Assembly: GCF_030209355.1 (NCBI RefSeq)
Contig: NZ_JARVSF010000027.1
Span: 62,001-126,000 of the forward strand
DNA: 64,000 nt
Reading direction: 5' to 3'
Source: Pseudarthrobacter sp. fls2-241-R2A-127
GTDB taxonomy: Bacteria > Actinomycetota > Actinomycetes > Actinomycetales > Micrococcaceae
The stretch's first letter is position 1, and every line of letters starts with the position of its first letter. The notes under the pieces were generated by a model. The model was not told the DNA's origin, searched no databases, and saw only the letters and a program-made list of their open reading frames with translations. Of this stretch, positions 42,380-49,869 are shown in pieces. Both the position numbers and the translations under genes were made by a program.

Positions 42380-42626
42380 ATTGAGTTTGTATGGCGCCTT
42401 TCGTGCGCCGTCATCAACCTCGTAAACAAGCGTGCCACAGCATAGTGCCCCTGTGCGCCCGGGATCCGTCCCGGACCGGATGGGAGCAACTGCTTCTGGC
42501 ACGGGCGTTTAGGCCTGGTCTGGCAAAATCCAGGCAGGTCAAGAGACACCCCGATCAACCGTTCCGCAAGGCTCATTCCGTAGCAAGACCACGGCCTGAG
42601 AACCGGCGCGACGCAAGGAGTAAATA

Positions 42627-42995
42627 GTGATTCAGCAGGAGTCGCGACTGAAGGTCGCCGACAACACGGGTGCTAAGGAAATCCTTACCATTCGCGTTCT
42701 CGGTGGATCCGGCCGTCGCTACGCAGGCATCGGTGACGTCATCGTCGCCACCGTCAAGGATGCAATCCCGGGCGGCAACGTAAAGAAGGGCGATGTGGTC
42801 AAGGCCGTCATCGTCCGTACCAAGAAGGAACGCCGCCGTGCGGATGGTTCCTACATCAAGTTTGACGAGAACGCAGCTGTGATCCTGAAGAACGACGGTG
42901 ACCCCCGCGGTACCCGTATCTTCGGACCGGTTGGTCGTGAACTGCGTGACAAGAAGTTCATGAAGATCGTTTCTCTGGCTCCGGAGGTGCTCTAG
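42627..42995 (+). CDS. rplN: 50S ribosomal protein L14
   Basis: Interface protein of the large subunit, next to L19. 122 residues, the usual length: MIQQESRLKVADNTGAKEI at the start and AVIVRTKKERRRADGSYIKF in the middle. The GTG has AAGGAG upstream. First gene of the spc operon here; rplX starts three bases after it. Confidence 0.98.
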   Translation: MIQQESRLKVADNTGAKEILTIRVLGGSGRRYAGIGDVIVATVKDAIPGGNVKKGDVVKAVIVRTKKERRRADGSYIKFDENAAVILKNDGDPRGTRIFGPVGRELRDKKFMKIVSLAPEVL

Positions 42996-42998
42996 TCC

Positions 42999-43361
42999 AT
43001 GGCTGCAAAGATCAAGAAGGGTGACCTGGTTCAGGTCATCACTGGCGCCAAGGCTGAGCGCGGCGGCGACCGCGGCAAGCAGGGCAAGGTTCTGCGTGTC
43101 TTCACCGACACCAACCGCGTGCTGGTTGAGGGCGTCAACCGCGTCACCAAGCACACTCGGGTTGGACAGTCGCAGCGCGGCACCAAGACCGGCGGCATCG
43201 AGGTCGTAGAGGCCCCGATCCACGTTTCCAACGTGGCCCTGGTTGACCCGTCGACCAAGAAGCCGACCCGCGTGGGCTTCCGCCTCGACACTGTGGAGAA
43301 GAACGGCGTCAAGAAGACCGTCCGCATCCGCGTGTCCAAGAGCACCGGGAAGGACATCTAA
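42999..43361 (+). CDS. rplX: 50S ribosomal protein L24
   Basis: Early assembly protein with a KOW motif (KIKKGDLVQVITGAKAERGG). 120 residues. Also VEGVNRVTKHTRVGQSQRG. It ends with a TAA whose last base is shared with the rplE start (TAATG), so the next gene is translationally coupled. Confidence 0.97.
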   Translation: MAAKIKKGDLVQVITGAKAERGGDRGKQGKVLRVFTDTNRVLVEGVNRVTKHTRVGQSQRGTKTGGIEVVEAPIHVSNVALVDPSTKKPTRVGFRLDTVEKNGVKKTVRIRVSKSTGKDI

Positions 43362-43942
43362 TGACCGAGACTATCGAGACCCCGGCAACGAAGATCGTTC
43401 CTCGTCTGAAGACCAAGTACGCCGAAACCATCAAGGGCCAGCTCCAGGATGAATTCAAGTACTCGAACGTGAACCAGGTACCCCGCCTGGTGAAGGTCGT
43501 TGTGAACATGGGTGTTGGAGATGCCGCCAAGGACTCCAAGCTGATCGACGGCGCTGTCCGCGACCTCACCCAGATCACCGGCCAGAAGCCGCAGGTTACC
43601 AAGGCCCGCAAGTCGATCGCACAGTTCAAGCTGCGCGAAGGCATGCCCATCGGTGCGCACGCAACCCTGCGTGGCGACCGCATGTGGGAATTCGTGGACC
43701 GCCTGGTCAGCCTGGCACTGCCCCGTATCCGCGACTTCCGCGGCCTCAGCGGCAAGCAGTTCGATGGCAATGGCAACTACACCTTCGGTCTGACCGAACA
43801 GGTTATGTTCCACGAAATCGACCAGGACAAGATCGACCGCGTCCGCGGTATGGACATCACGGTCGTCACCACTGCCAAGACCGATGACGAAGGCCGCGCG
43901 CTGCTCAAGGCGCTTGGTTTCCCGTTCAAAACCGAAGCTTAA
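43361..43942 (+). CDS. rplE: 50S ribosomal protein L5
   Basis: Central protuberance protein binding 5S rRNA. 193 residues; the first ten are an acidic extension. Marks are VPRLVKVVVNMGVGDAAKDS and LRGDRMWEFVDRLVSLALPR. After it, 82 bases lead directly to rpsH; no rpsN gene for S14 is present in the gap, unlike in most spc operons. Confidence 0.97.
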   Translation: MTETIETPATKIVPRLKTKYAETIKGQLQDEFKYSNVNQVPRLVKVVVNMGVGDAAKDSKLIDGAVRDLTQITGQKPQVTKARKSIAQFKLREGMPIGAHATLRGDRMWEFVDRLVSLALPRIRDFRGLSGKQFDGNGNYTFGLTEQVMFHEIDQDKIDRVRGMDITVVTTAKTDDEGRALLKALGFPFKTEA

Positions 43943-44024
43943 TTAACTACGTAAAAGGTCCGGCTGCTCCGCTCCCCAAGGGACGGACCGGCGGAAACCG
44001 TTACGAGGAAGGGCATGAGCCCAC

Positions 44025-44423
44025 ATGACAATGACAGATCCTGTCGCAGATATGCTTACGCGACTGCGTAACGCAAACTCGGCGTACCACGACTCCGTGA
44101 CTATGCCGTACAGCAAGCTCAAGGCACGCGTTGCCGACATCCTCAAGGCCGAAGGTTTCATCGCCGGCTGGAAGGAAGAGGACGCTGAGGTTGGCAAGAA
44201 GCTGACCCTCGAACTCAAGTTCGGTCCGAACCGCGAGCGTTCCATCGCCGGTGTACGCCGGATCTCCAAGCCGGGTCTCCGCGTTTACGCGAAGTCCACC
44301 AACCTCCCGCACGTGCTCGGTGGCCTGGGTATCGCAATCCTGTCCACCTCTTCCGGCCTCCTGACTGACAAGCAGGCCGGCAAGAAGGGCGTGGGCGGCG
44401 AAGTCCTCGCGTACGTCTGGTAA
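44025..44423 (+). CDS. rpsH: 30S ribosomal protein S8
   Basis: Primary 16S rRNA-binding protein and in E. coli the translational repressor of the spc operon. 132 residues; begins MTMTDPVADMLTRLRNANSA, signature STSSGLLTDKQAGKKGVGGE at the C-terminus. The AAGGG before the ATG is rather far (about 11 bases); a closer, out-of-frame ATG at 44015 fits the ribosome site better. rplF follows after 18 bases. Confidence 0.97.
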   Translation: MTMTDPVADMLTRLRNANSAYHDSVTMPYSKLKARVADILKAEGFIAGWKEEDAEVGKKLTLELKFGPNRERSIAGVRRISKPGLRVYAKSTNLPHVLGGLGIAILSTSSGLLTDKQAGKKGVGGEVLAYVW

Positions 44424-44441
44424 CGGGAAAGGAAGAGAATA

Positions 44442-44978
44442 ATGTCACGTATTGGACGTCTCCCCATCACCGTTCCTGCCGGCGTTGAGGTCAAGGTTGA
44501 CGGCTCTGTCGTCAGCGTCAAGGGTTCCAAGGGGGAGCTGAGCCACACTGTGGCCAGCCCCATCGAGGTTGCCCTGGACGAGAACACCCTGACCGTTAGC
44601 CGCCCGAACGATGAGCGCGCCTCCCGTTCACTCCACGGCCTGACCCGCACCCTGATCGCCAACATGATCCAGGGCGTCACCGCAGGCTACGAGAAGAAGC
44701 TTGAAATCGTCGGTACCGGTTACCGCGTTCAGGCCAAGGGATCAGACCTTGAGTTCGCTCTCGGCTACAGCCACCCGGTCAGCGTTTCTGCTCCGGCCGG
44801 CATCACCTTTGCAGTAGAGGGTCCGACCAAGCTCTCTGTCTCAGGCATCAACAAGCAGCAGGTCGGCGAAGTTGCTGCCAACATTCGTAAGCTGCGGAAG
44901 CCGGACCCCTATAAGGGCAAGGGCATCCGTTACGCAGGCGAAGTCATCCGCCGCAAGGTCGGAAAGGCTGGTAAGTAA
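44442..44978 (+). CDS. rplF: 50S ribosomal protein L6
   Basis: Binds near the sarcin-ricin loop and factor site. 178 residues with two similar domains: MSRIGRLPITVPAGVEVKV at the start and the signature PDPYKGKGIRYAGEVIRRK near the end. The ribosome site is GGAAAGGAAGAG. rplR starts two bases after it. Confidence 0.98.
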   Translation: MSRIGRLPITVPAGVEVKVDGSVVSVKGSKGELSHTVASPIEVALDENTLTVSRPNDERASRSLHGLTRTLIANMIQGVTAGYEKKLEIVGTGYRVQAKGSDLEFALGYSHPVSVSAPAGITFAVEGPTKLSVSGINKQQVGEVAANIRKLRKPDPYKGKGIRYAGEVIRRKVGKAGK

Positions 44979-44980
44979 CC

Positions 44981-45364
44981 ATGGCCATCTCCATTAACAA
45001 GAAGCGTACGAACAAGAGCAAGGCTGCTGGTCGCAGCCGCCGCCAGCTTCGTATCCGCAAGCGCATTTCCGGTACGGCTGTCCGCCCCCGTCTGGTGGTC
45101 AACCGTTCCGCACGCCACGTATTTGTCCAGGTTGTCGATGACACCATTGGCCAGACCGTAGCAAGCGCGTCCACTCTGGAAGCCGACCTCCGTGCATTCG
45201 ACGGTGACAAGACTGCCAAGGCCAAGCGCGTTGGCGAGCTCGTTGCCGAACGTGCCAAGGCTGCCGGCGTCGAGGCTGTCGTTTTCGACCGTGGTGGTAA
45301 CAAGTACCACGGCCGGATCGCCGCTGTCGCCGACGGTGCACGCGAAGGTGGGCTGTCACTGTGA
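44981..45364 (+). CDS. rplR: 50S ribosomal protein L18
   Basis: 5S rRNA-binding protein of the central protuberance. 127 residues, with SRRQLRIRKRISGTAVRPRL in the N-terminal part and VVFDRGGNKYHGRIAAVADG near the end. It overlaps the following rpsE by four bases (GTGA). Confidence 0.98.
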   Translation: MAISINKKRTNKSKAAGRSRRQLRIRKRISGTAVRPRLVVNRSARHVFVQVVDDTIGQTVASASTLEADLRAFDGDKTAKAKRVGELVAERAKAAGVEAVVFDRGGNKYHGRIAAVADGAREGGLSL

Positions 45365-46077
45365 CCGAAGCAAACAAGGAAAAGGACACTGTGTCTGCAG
45401 ATCAGAAGGCCCCCGAAGCCGCAGCTGCTGAGACCACTGCCCCCGCTGCCGATGACCGCCGTGGTGGCGCCCGTCGCGGCGAGCGTGGAGACCGTGGCCA
45501 GGGCCGCGGCGACCGCGGTGGCCGTGGTGGCCGCGATGGTGGCCGTGAAGCCGAGAAGAACCAGTTCGTAGAGCGCGTTGTCACCATCAACCGCGTTTCC
45601 AAGGTCGTCAAGGGTGGTCGTCGCTTCAGCTTCACCGCTCTGGTGGTCGTTGGTGACGGTAACGGCATGGTTGGCGTCGGCTACGGCAAGGCCAAGGAAG
45701 TTCCCGCTGCTATCGCCAAGGGCGTTGAAGAGGCCAAGAAGTCCTTCTTCCGCGTTCCCCGCGTTGGCAACACCATCCCGCACCGCGTTCAGGGTGAAGC
45801 CGCTGCCGGCGTCGTAATGCTGCGTCCGGCTTCCGCCGGTACCGGTGTTATCGCCGGTGGTCCGGTCCGTGCAGTACTGGAGTGCGTGGGTATCCACGAC
45901 ATCCTCTCCAAGTCGCTCGGTTCCTCCAACGCCATCAACATCGTTCACGCGACCGTTGATGCCCTGAAGCGCCTCGAAGAGCCGGCATCCGTGGCAGCAC
46001 GCCGCGGCCTGCCGCTGGACGAGGTTGCCCCGGCGGCACTGGTGAAGGCCCTTCTCGCACCGAAGGCAGGTGCCTAG
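45361..46077 (+). CDS. rpsE: 30S ribosomal protein S5 with Arg/Gly-rich N-terminal extension
   Basis: Takes part in accuracy and mRNA entry. 238 residues against about 167 in E. coli. Residues 1-40 are Ala/Glu-rich, 41-66 are Arg/Gly/Asp-rich (RRGERGDRGQGRGDRGGRGG), and then the normal protein starts (FVERVVTINRVSKVVKGGRR). The core shows GYGKAKEVPAAIAKGVEEAK and SLGSSNAINIVHATVDAL. The GTG overlaps the rplR stop; a later in-frame GTG (VSADQKAPEA) is an alternative start that would shorten the extension by ten residues. Confidence 0.96.
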   Translation: MTEANKEKDTVSADQKAPEAAAAETTAPAADDRRGGARRGERGDRGQGRGDRGGRGGRDGGREAEKNQFVERVVTINRVSKVVKGGRRFSFTALVVVGDGNGMVGVGYGKAKEVPAAIAKGVEEAKKSFFRVPRVGNTIPHRVQGEAAAGVVMLRPASAGTGVIAGGPVRAVLECVGIHDILSKSLGSSNAINIVHATVDALKRLEEPASVAARRGLPLDEVAPAALVKALLAPKAGA

Positions 46078-46079
46078 TC

Positions 46080-46286
46080 ATGGCTAAGAACCTGGTCCCC
46101 TCCGACGCTCAGTTGGAGATCACTCAGATCAAGTCCGCCATTGGCGGCAAGCAGAACCAGCGCGACACCCTGCGGTCCCTCGGCCTGAAGCGGATCGGAC
46201 ACACCGTTGTCCGCACCGCCGACGCCGTGACCGTCGGGATGATCAACACGGTTCCGCACCTGGTAAAGGTAGAGGAGGCGAAGTAA
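46080..46286 (+). CDS. rpmD: 50S ribosomal protein L30
   Basis: Small large-subunit protein, absent in some bacteria. 68 residues with LEITQIKSAIGGKQNQRDTL and LGLKRIGHTVVRTADAVTVG. It begins two bases after rpsE and ends exactly where rplO starts. Confidence 0.97.
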   Translation: MAKNLVPSDAQLEITQIKSAIGGKQNQRDTLRSLGLKRIGHTVVRTADAVTVGMINTVPHLVKVEEAK

Positions 46287-46772
46287 ATGGCAGAGAACAC
46301 TGCTGATAAGGCGCAGGCTGCTGAGAAGCAGAACGCCCTGAAGGTTCACCACCTGCGTCCCGCTCCGGGTGCCAAGACCGCCAAGACCCGTGTTGGTCGT
46401 GGTGAAGGCTCCAAGGGTAAGACCGCCGGTCGTGGCACCAAGGGTACGGCTGCCCGCTACCAGGTGAAGGCTGGCTTTGCCGGCGGCCAGCTGCCGCTGC
46501 ACATGCGCCTGCCGAAGCTGCGCGGCTTCAAGAACCCGTTCCGGGTTGAGTTCCAGGTTGTAAACCTGGACAAGCTCAACGAGCTGTTCCCGGAAGGTGG
46601 CGCAGTCACCGTGGAGGACCTGGTCGAAAAGGGTGCCGTTCGCAAGAACCAGCCCGTCAAGGTGCTGGGCACCGGCGACATCACCGTCAAGGTTGACGTC
46701 ACCGCCCACGCATTCTCGGCCAGCGCCGCAGAAAAGATTGCTGCAGCAGGCGGAAGCACCACCGCCCTCTAA
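46287..46772 (+). CDS. rplO: 50S ribosomal protein L15
   Basis: Late-assembly large-subunit protein. 161 residues: KVHHLRPAPGAKTAKTRVGR and GEGSKGKTAGRGTKGTAAR near the N-terminus, and the C-terminal region with VKVLGTGDITVKVDVTAHAF. The ATG follows rpmD without a gap. A very stable terminator follows, so this is the end of the ribosomal part of the spc operon. Confidence 0.98.
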   Translation: MAENTADKAQAAEKQNALKVHHLRPAPGAKTAKTRVGRGEGSKGKTAGRGTKGTAARYQVKAGFAGGQLPLHMRLPKLRGFKNPFRVEFQVVNLDKLNELFPEGGAVTVEDLVEKGAVRKNQPVKVLGTGDITVKVDVTAHAFSASAAEKIAAAGGSTTAL

Positions 46773-46793
46773 AGGGACGGCGCCAGCTGTTGG

Positions 46794-46838
46794 ACTCCCG
46801 GTATCCGCGGGCTTCGGCCCCGGATACCGGGAGTTTTT
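46794..46838 (+). terminator. Strong terminator between rplO and secY
   Basis: ACTCCCGGTATCCG (46794-46807) and CGGATACCGGGAGT (46821-46834) pair perfectly, with an inner GGGC-TTCG-GCCC stem, followed by a run of five T (46834-46838). One of the clearest terminators in the window; it uncouples secY from the spc operon. Confidence 0.93.
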
Positions 46839-46892
46839 CATATCCGCCGGGCGAATTTTTCCTGCCTTCCGGCGCACCCTGGCCGGTACGGA

Positions 46893-46923
46893 TTGTTCGC
46901 ATGGCGCATCCAACCGTTAGACT
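46893..46923 (+). promoter_or_regulatory. Candidate secY promoter
   Basis: TTGTTC (46893-46898) and TAGACT (46918-46923) are 19 bases apart, slightly wide. They lie between the rplO terminator and secY, where a promoter is required if termination is efficient. Confidence 0.5.
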
Positions 46924-46983
46924 CGGATGTCGGGATTTATCAAATTCCGCAACCCCACTCTTATTGACACCACAGGAGGACGC

Positions 46984-48294
46984 TTGCTTAGCGCATTTGG
47001 CCGGGCCTTTCGCACGCCTGATCTGCGACGCAAGTTGTTGTTCACGCTGGCAATCATCACCATCTTCCGCTTGGGTGCGTTCATTCCCTCGCCTGGTGTG
47101 AACTACCAGAATGTCCAGCAATGCTTGCATAACGGTCAGACTGCCGGCGGGCTGTACCAGCTTGTCAACCTCTTCAGCGGCGGCGCGTTGCTCCAGGTGT
47201 CCATCTTCGCCCTGGGCATCATGCCGTACATCACGGCCAGCATCATCGTTCAGCTGCTCCGGGTGGTCATTCCCCGGTTCCAGGAGCTCTACGACGAGGG
47301 CGCGTCGGGCCAGTCCAAGCTGACCCAGTACACCCGCTACCTCACCATTGCCCTGGGCCTGCTCAACGCCACCACCCTGGTGTCCCTGGCCCGCTCCGGC
47401 CAGCTGCTCCCTGGCTGCCAGCTCCCGGTGATCCCGGACACGAGCATCATCACCACCATCCTGATCATCATCACCCTCACGGCCGGCACCGGCCTGATCA
47501 TGTGGATGGGCGAGCTCGTCACCGAAAAGGGGGTGGGCAACGGCATGTCGCTGCTGATCTTCACCTCCATCGCAGCGCAGTTCCCCACCTCTCTTGGCGC
47601 GATCTGGACCTCGCAGGGACCGGGGACCTTCTTCCTCGTCCTGGTGGTTGGCCTCCTCACCGTGGCCCTGGTGGTCTTCGTCGAACAGTCCCAGCGGCGT
47701 GTTCCGGTCCAGTACGCCAAGCGCATGATCGGCCGGCGCACCGTGGGCGGCACCAGTACCTACATCCCCATCAAAGTGAACATGGCCGGTGTTATCCCGG
47801 TGATCTTCTCTTCCTCCATGCTCTACATTCCCGGGCTGATTGCACAGTTCAACCAGCCCAAGAATGGCGAGTCACTCCAGCCGTGGGTTGAATGGATCAA
47901 CAACAACCTGACCCGCGGTGACCACCCGATCTACATGGCGGTTTACTTCCTCCTGATCGTGTTCTTCACCTACTTCTACGTCGCGATTACCTTCAACCCT
48001 GAAGAAGTCTCGGACAACATGAAGAAGTACGGCGGCTTCATTCCAGGTATCCGCGCCGGCCGGCCGACCGCGGACTACCTGCAGTACGTGCTGTCACGGA
48101 TCACCCTGCCCGGCGCCCTCTACCTGGGCTTCGTGGCACTGATTCCGCTGGTGGCACTGGTACTGATCAACGCAAACCAGAACTTCCCGTTCGGTGGCAC
48201 CTCGATCCTGATCATGGTGGGCGTTGGCTTGGAGACCGTCAAGCAGATTGATGCGCAGCTACAACAACGTCACTACGAAGGGCTTTTGCGATGA
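46984..48294 (+). CDS. secY: Preprotein translocase subunit SecY
   Basis: The channel protein of the Sec system, in the cytoplasmic membrane with ten helices. 436 residues from the TTG at 46984, which has AGGAGG upstream and gives the usual start MLSAFGRAFRTPDLRRKLLF. An ATG 19 codons earlier lacks a site. Marks are LFSGGALLQVSIFALGIMPY (plug and helix 2 region), GQSKLTQYTRYLTIALG, and the cytoplasmic loop with QSQRRVPVQYAKRM. It overlaps adk by four bases. Confidence 0.97.
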   Translation: MLSAFGRAFRTPDLRRKLLFTLAIITIFRLGAFIPSPGVNYQNVQQCLHNGQTAGGLYQLVNLFSGGALLQVSIFALGIMPYITASIIVQLLRVVIPRFQELYDEGASGQSKLTQYTRYLTIALGLLNATTLVSLARSGQLLPGCQLPVIPDTSIITTILIIITLTAGTGLIMWMGELVTEKGVGNGMSLLIFTSIAAQFPTSLGAIWTSQGPGTFFLVLVVGLLTVALVVFVEQSQRRVPVQYAKRMIGRRTVGGTSTYIPIKVNMAGVIPVIFSSSMLYIPGLIAQFNQPKNGESLQPWVEWINNNLTRGDHPIYMAVYFLLIVFFTYFYVAITFNPEEVSDNMKKYGGFIPGIRAGRPTADYLQYVLSRITLPGALYLGFVALIPLVALVLINANQNFPFGGTSILIMVGVGLETVKQIDAQLQQRHYEGLLR

Positions 48295-48869
48295 CGAGAA
48301 TGCTGATTATTGGACCTCCCGGTTCCGGAAAAGGAACGCAGGCGGAGCGGATTTCAGAACGCCTCGGCGTTGTGGCCATCTCCACCGGCGACATCTTCCG
48401 TGCCAACGTGAAGGGCGAAACCCCGCTCGGCATCGAGGCCAAGAAGTACATGGACAACGGCGACTTCGTTCCGGACAGCGTGACCAACAAAATGGTCCGT
48501 GACCGCCTGGGCGAATCCGACGTCGACAACGGCTTCCTGCTCGATGGCTACCCGCGCACCACCGCGCAGGTTGACTACCTTGACGAGATCCTCGCCGACG
48601 GCGACGAGAAGCTCGACGTGGTGCTGCAGCTGACGGCCGACGACGAAGAGCTGGTCCAGCGCCTCCTGGGCCGGGCCAAGGAAACGGGCCGGAGCGACGA
48701 CAACGAAGCCGTCATCCGCCACCGCCTTGACCTCTACCACGAGCAGACGGAGGCCGTGGTGGCGAAGTACGCCGAGCGCGGCATCCTGACCCAGGTGGAC
48801 GGGATCGGTCCCATTGACGAAGTTACGAACCGCGTGATGCAGGCCATCAAGGCCGCACAGGCAGCCTGA
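48291..48869 (+). CDS. adk: Adenylate kinase
   Basis: Interconverts ATP plus AMP and two ADP. 192 residues, the short type without the zinc-bearing LID insertion. The P-loop is GPPGSGKGT (8-16), followed by STGDIFRANVK, the AMP site DGYPRTTAQVDYL and the lid arginines near GRAKETGRSDDNEAVIRHR. The ATG overlaps the secY stop. A stable hairpin separates it from map. Confidence 0.97.
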   Translation: MTRMLIIGPPGSGKGTQAERISERLGVVAISTGDIFRANVKGETPLGIEAKKYMDNGDFVPDSVTNKMVRDRLGESDVDNGFLLDGYPRTTAQVDYLDEILADGDEKLDVVLQLTADDEELVQRLLGRAKETGRSDDNEAVIRHRLDLYHEQTEAVVAKYAERGILTQVDGIGPIDEVTNRVMQAIKAAQAA

Positions 48870-48891
48870 CCCAAGGCGCCACGGTTATCGA

Positions 48892-48918
48892 GGCTCCTCC
48901 CGGAATCCGGGAGGAGCC
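48892..48918 (+). other. Stable hairpin between adk and map
   Basis: GGCTCCTCCCGG (48892-48903), AAT and CCGGGAGGAGCC (48907-48918) form a perfect 12-pair stem with a three-base loop. There is no T-run, so it is not a standard terminator; it may protect the upstream message or limit map expression. Confidence 0.7.
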
Positions 48919-48941
48919 TCAGCCATTTGAAAGGACACATC

Positions 48942-49769
48942 ATGGCCTTCGGCCAACCCCGCATCGAATTCAAGAACAATGCCCAGATGCGCACCATGCA
49001 GGAAGCCGGACTGGTCCTCAGCCGCGCGTTGGACGCCGCCGTCGCCGCCGCGGTACCGGGGGTCACCACCAAGCACCTGGACGACGTTTTCGCGGCGGTC
49101 CTCAACGAAGCAGGTGCCAAGTCCAATTTCCTGGGCTACCACGGCTTCCCGGCCACCATCTGCACCTCGGTGAACGAGGAAGTGGTCCACGGCATCCCGG
49201 GCAGCCGGGTCCTGCAGGACGGTGACATCATTTCCATCGACGGCGGAGCGATCGTCAACGGCTGGCACTCCGACTCCGCCCGGACCGTGATCGTGGGAAC
49301 CGCGGATCCCGAGGACCAGCGGCTCTCCGACGTCACCCAGGCGGCGATGTGGCGTGGCATCGCAGCCCTGGCCACAGGAAGCCATGTGGGTGACATCGGT
49401 GCCGCCATCGACGACTACGTTTCCTCCGTACCGGGCAAGCCCTTGGGCATCCTGGAGGACTACGTGGGCCACGGCATCGGCTCCGAGATGCACATGGCCC
49501 CGGACGTGCTGAACTACCGCACCAACCACCGCGGCCCCAAGATCAAGCCGGGCCTATGCCTTGCCATCGAACCGATGCTGGTTCGCGGCAGCATCGACAC
49601 GGCGGTCCTGGACGACGACTGGACCGTGGTCACCACCGACGGCAAGCGGTCTTGCCAGTGGGAGCATTCGGTAGCGGTGCATGAGAAGGGCATCTGGGTC
49701 CTTTCGGCCCCCGACGGCGGCGCGGAGCACCTAGTGCCGCTGGGCGTCACGCCTGTTCCCATCCCTTAG
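48942..49769 (+). CDS. map: Methionine aminopeptidase, type I
   Basis: Removes the starting methionine from new proteins. 275 residues. The metal ligands are visible: His in NEEVVHGIPG, two Asp in ISIDGGAIVNGWHSDSART, His in GHGIGSEMHM, Glu in CLAIEPMLV and Glu in QWEHSVAVH. The ATG at 48942 has AAAGGA upstream. In the usual actinobacterial order infA follows map; here a sugar transport operon intervenes. Confidence 0.96.
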   Translation: MAFGQPRIEFKNNAQMRTMQEAGLVLSRALDAAVAAAVPGVTTKHLDDVFAAVLNEAGAKSNFLGYHGFPATICTSVNEEVVHGIPGSRVLQDGDIISIDGGAIVNGWHSDSARTVIVGTADPEDQRLSDVTQAAMWRGIAALATGSHVGDIGAAIDDYVSSVPGKPLGILEDYVGHGIGSEMHMAPDVLNYRTNHRGPKIKPGLCLAIEPMLVRGSIDTAVLDDDWTVVTTDGKRSCQWEHSVAVHEKGIWVLSAPDGGAEHLVPLGVTPVPIP

Positions 49770-49812
49770 CCGGACGGCAGGGACCGGCGGCGTTTGATCG
49801 CCGCCGTGACAC

Positions 49813-49858
49813 GCAAAAGCCCTGGCCAACCTGTACGTGGGTTGGCCAGGGCTTTGCG
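49813..49858. terminator. Bidirectional terminator between map and the sugar-binding protein gene
   Basis: AAAGCCCTGGCCAACC (49816-49831) and GGTTGGCCAGGGCTTT (49840-49855) pair perfectly around an eight-base loop. A-rich on one side and T-rich on the other, it can serve both map and the convergent gene ending at 49870. Confidence 0.88.
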
Positions 49859-49869
49859 CGTCGAAAGGG

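Larger units (their letters stand above)
42127..42626. other. 500-base gap between rpsQ and rplN without a gene
   Basis: No convincing gene lies here. The left part holds the rpsQ terminator. A promoter-like TGCTAGGAT occurs at 42371-42379, and from there a leader of about 240 bases runs to rplN, with a GGCGC/GCGCC hairpin near 42393-42409 and further GC-rich segments. The gap splits the S10 and spc operons, which are continuous in many bacteria. Confidence 0.65.

Noticed and set aside
42391..42627. 78-codon frame upstream of rplN
   Set aside because: It lacks a ribosome site and ends at the rplN start; it fits a leader better than a gene.
46927..46983. 19-codon extension of SecY from an upstream ATG
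   Set aside because: There is no ribosome site for that ATG, whereas AGGAGG precedes the TTG at 46984.
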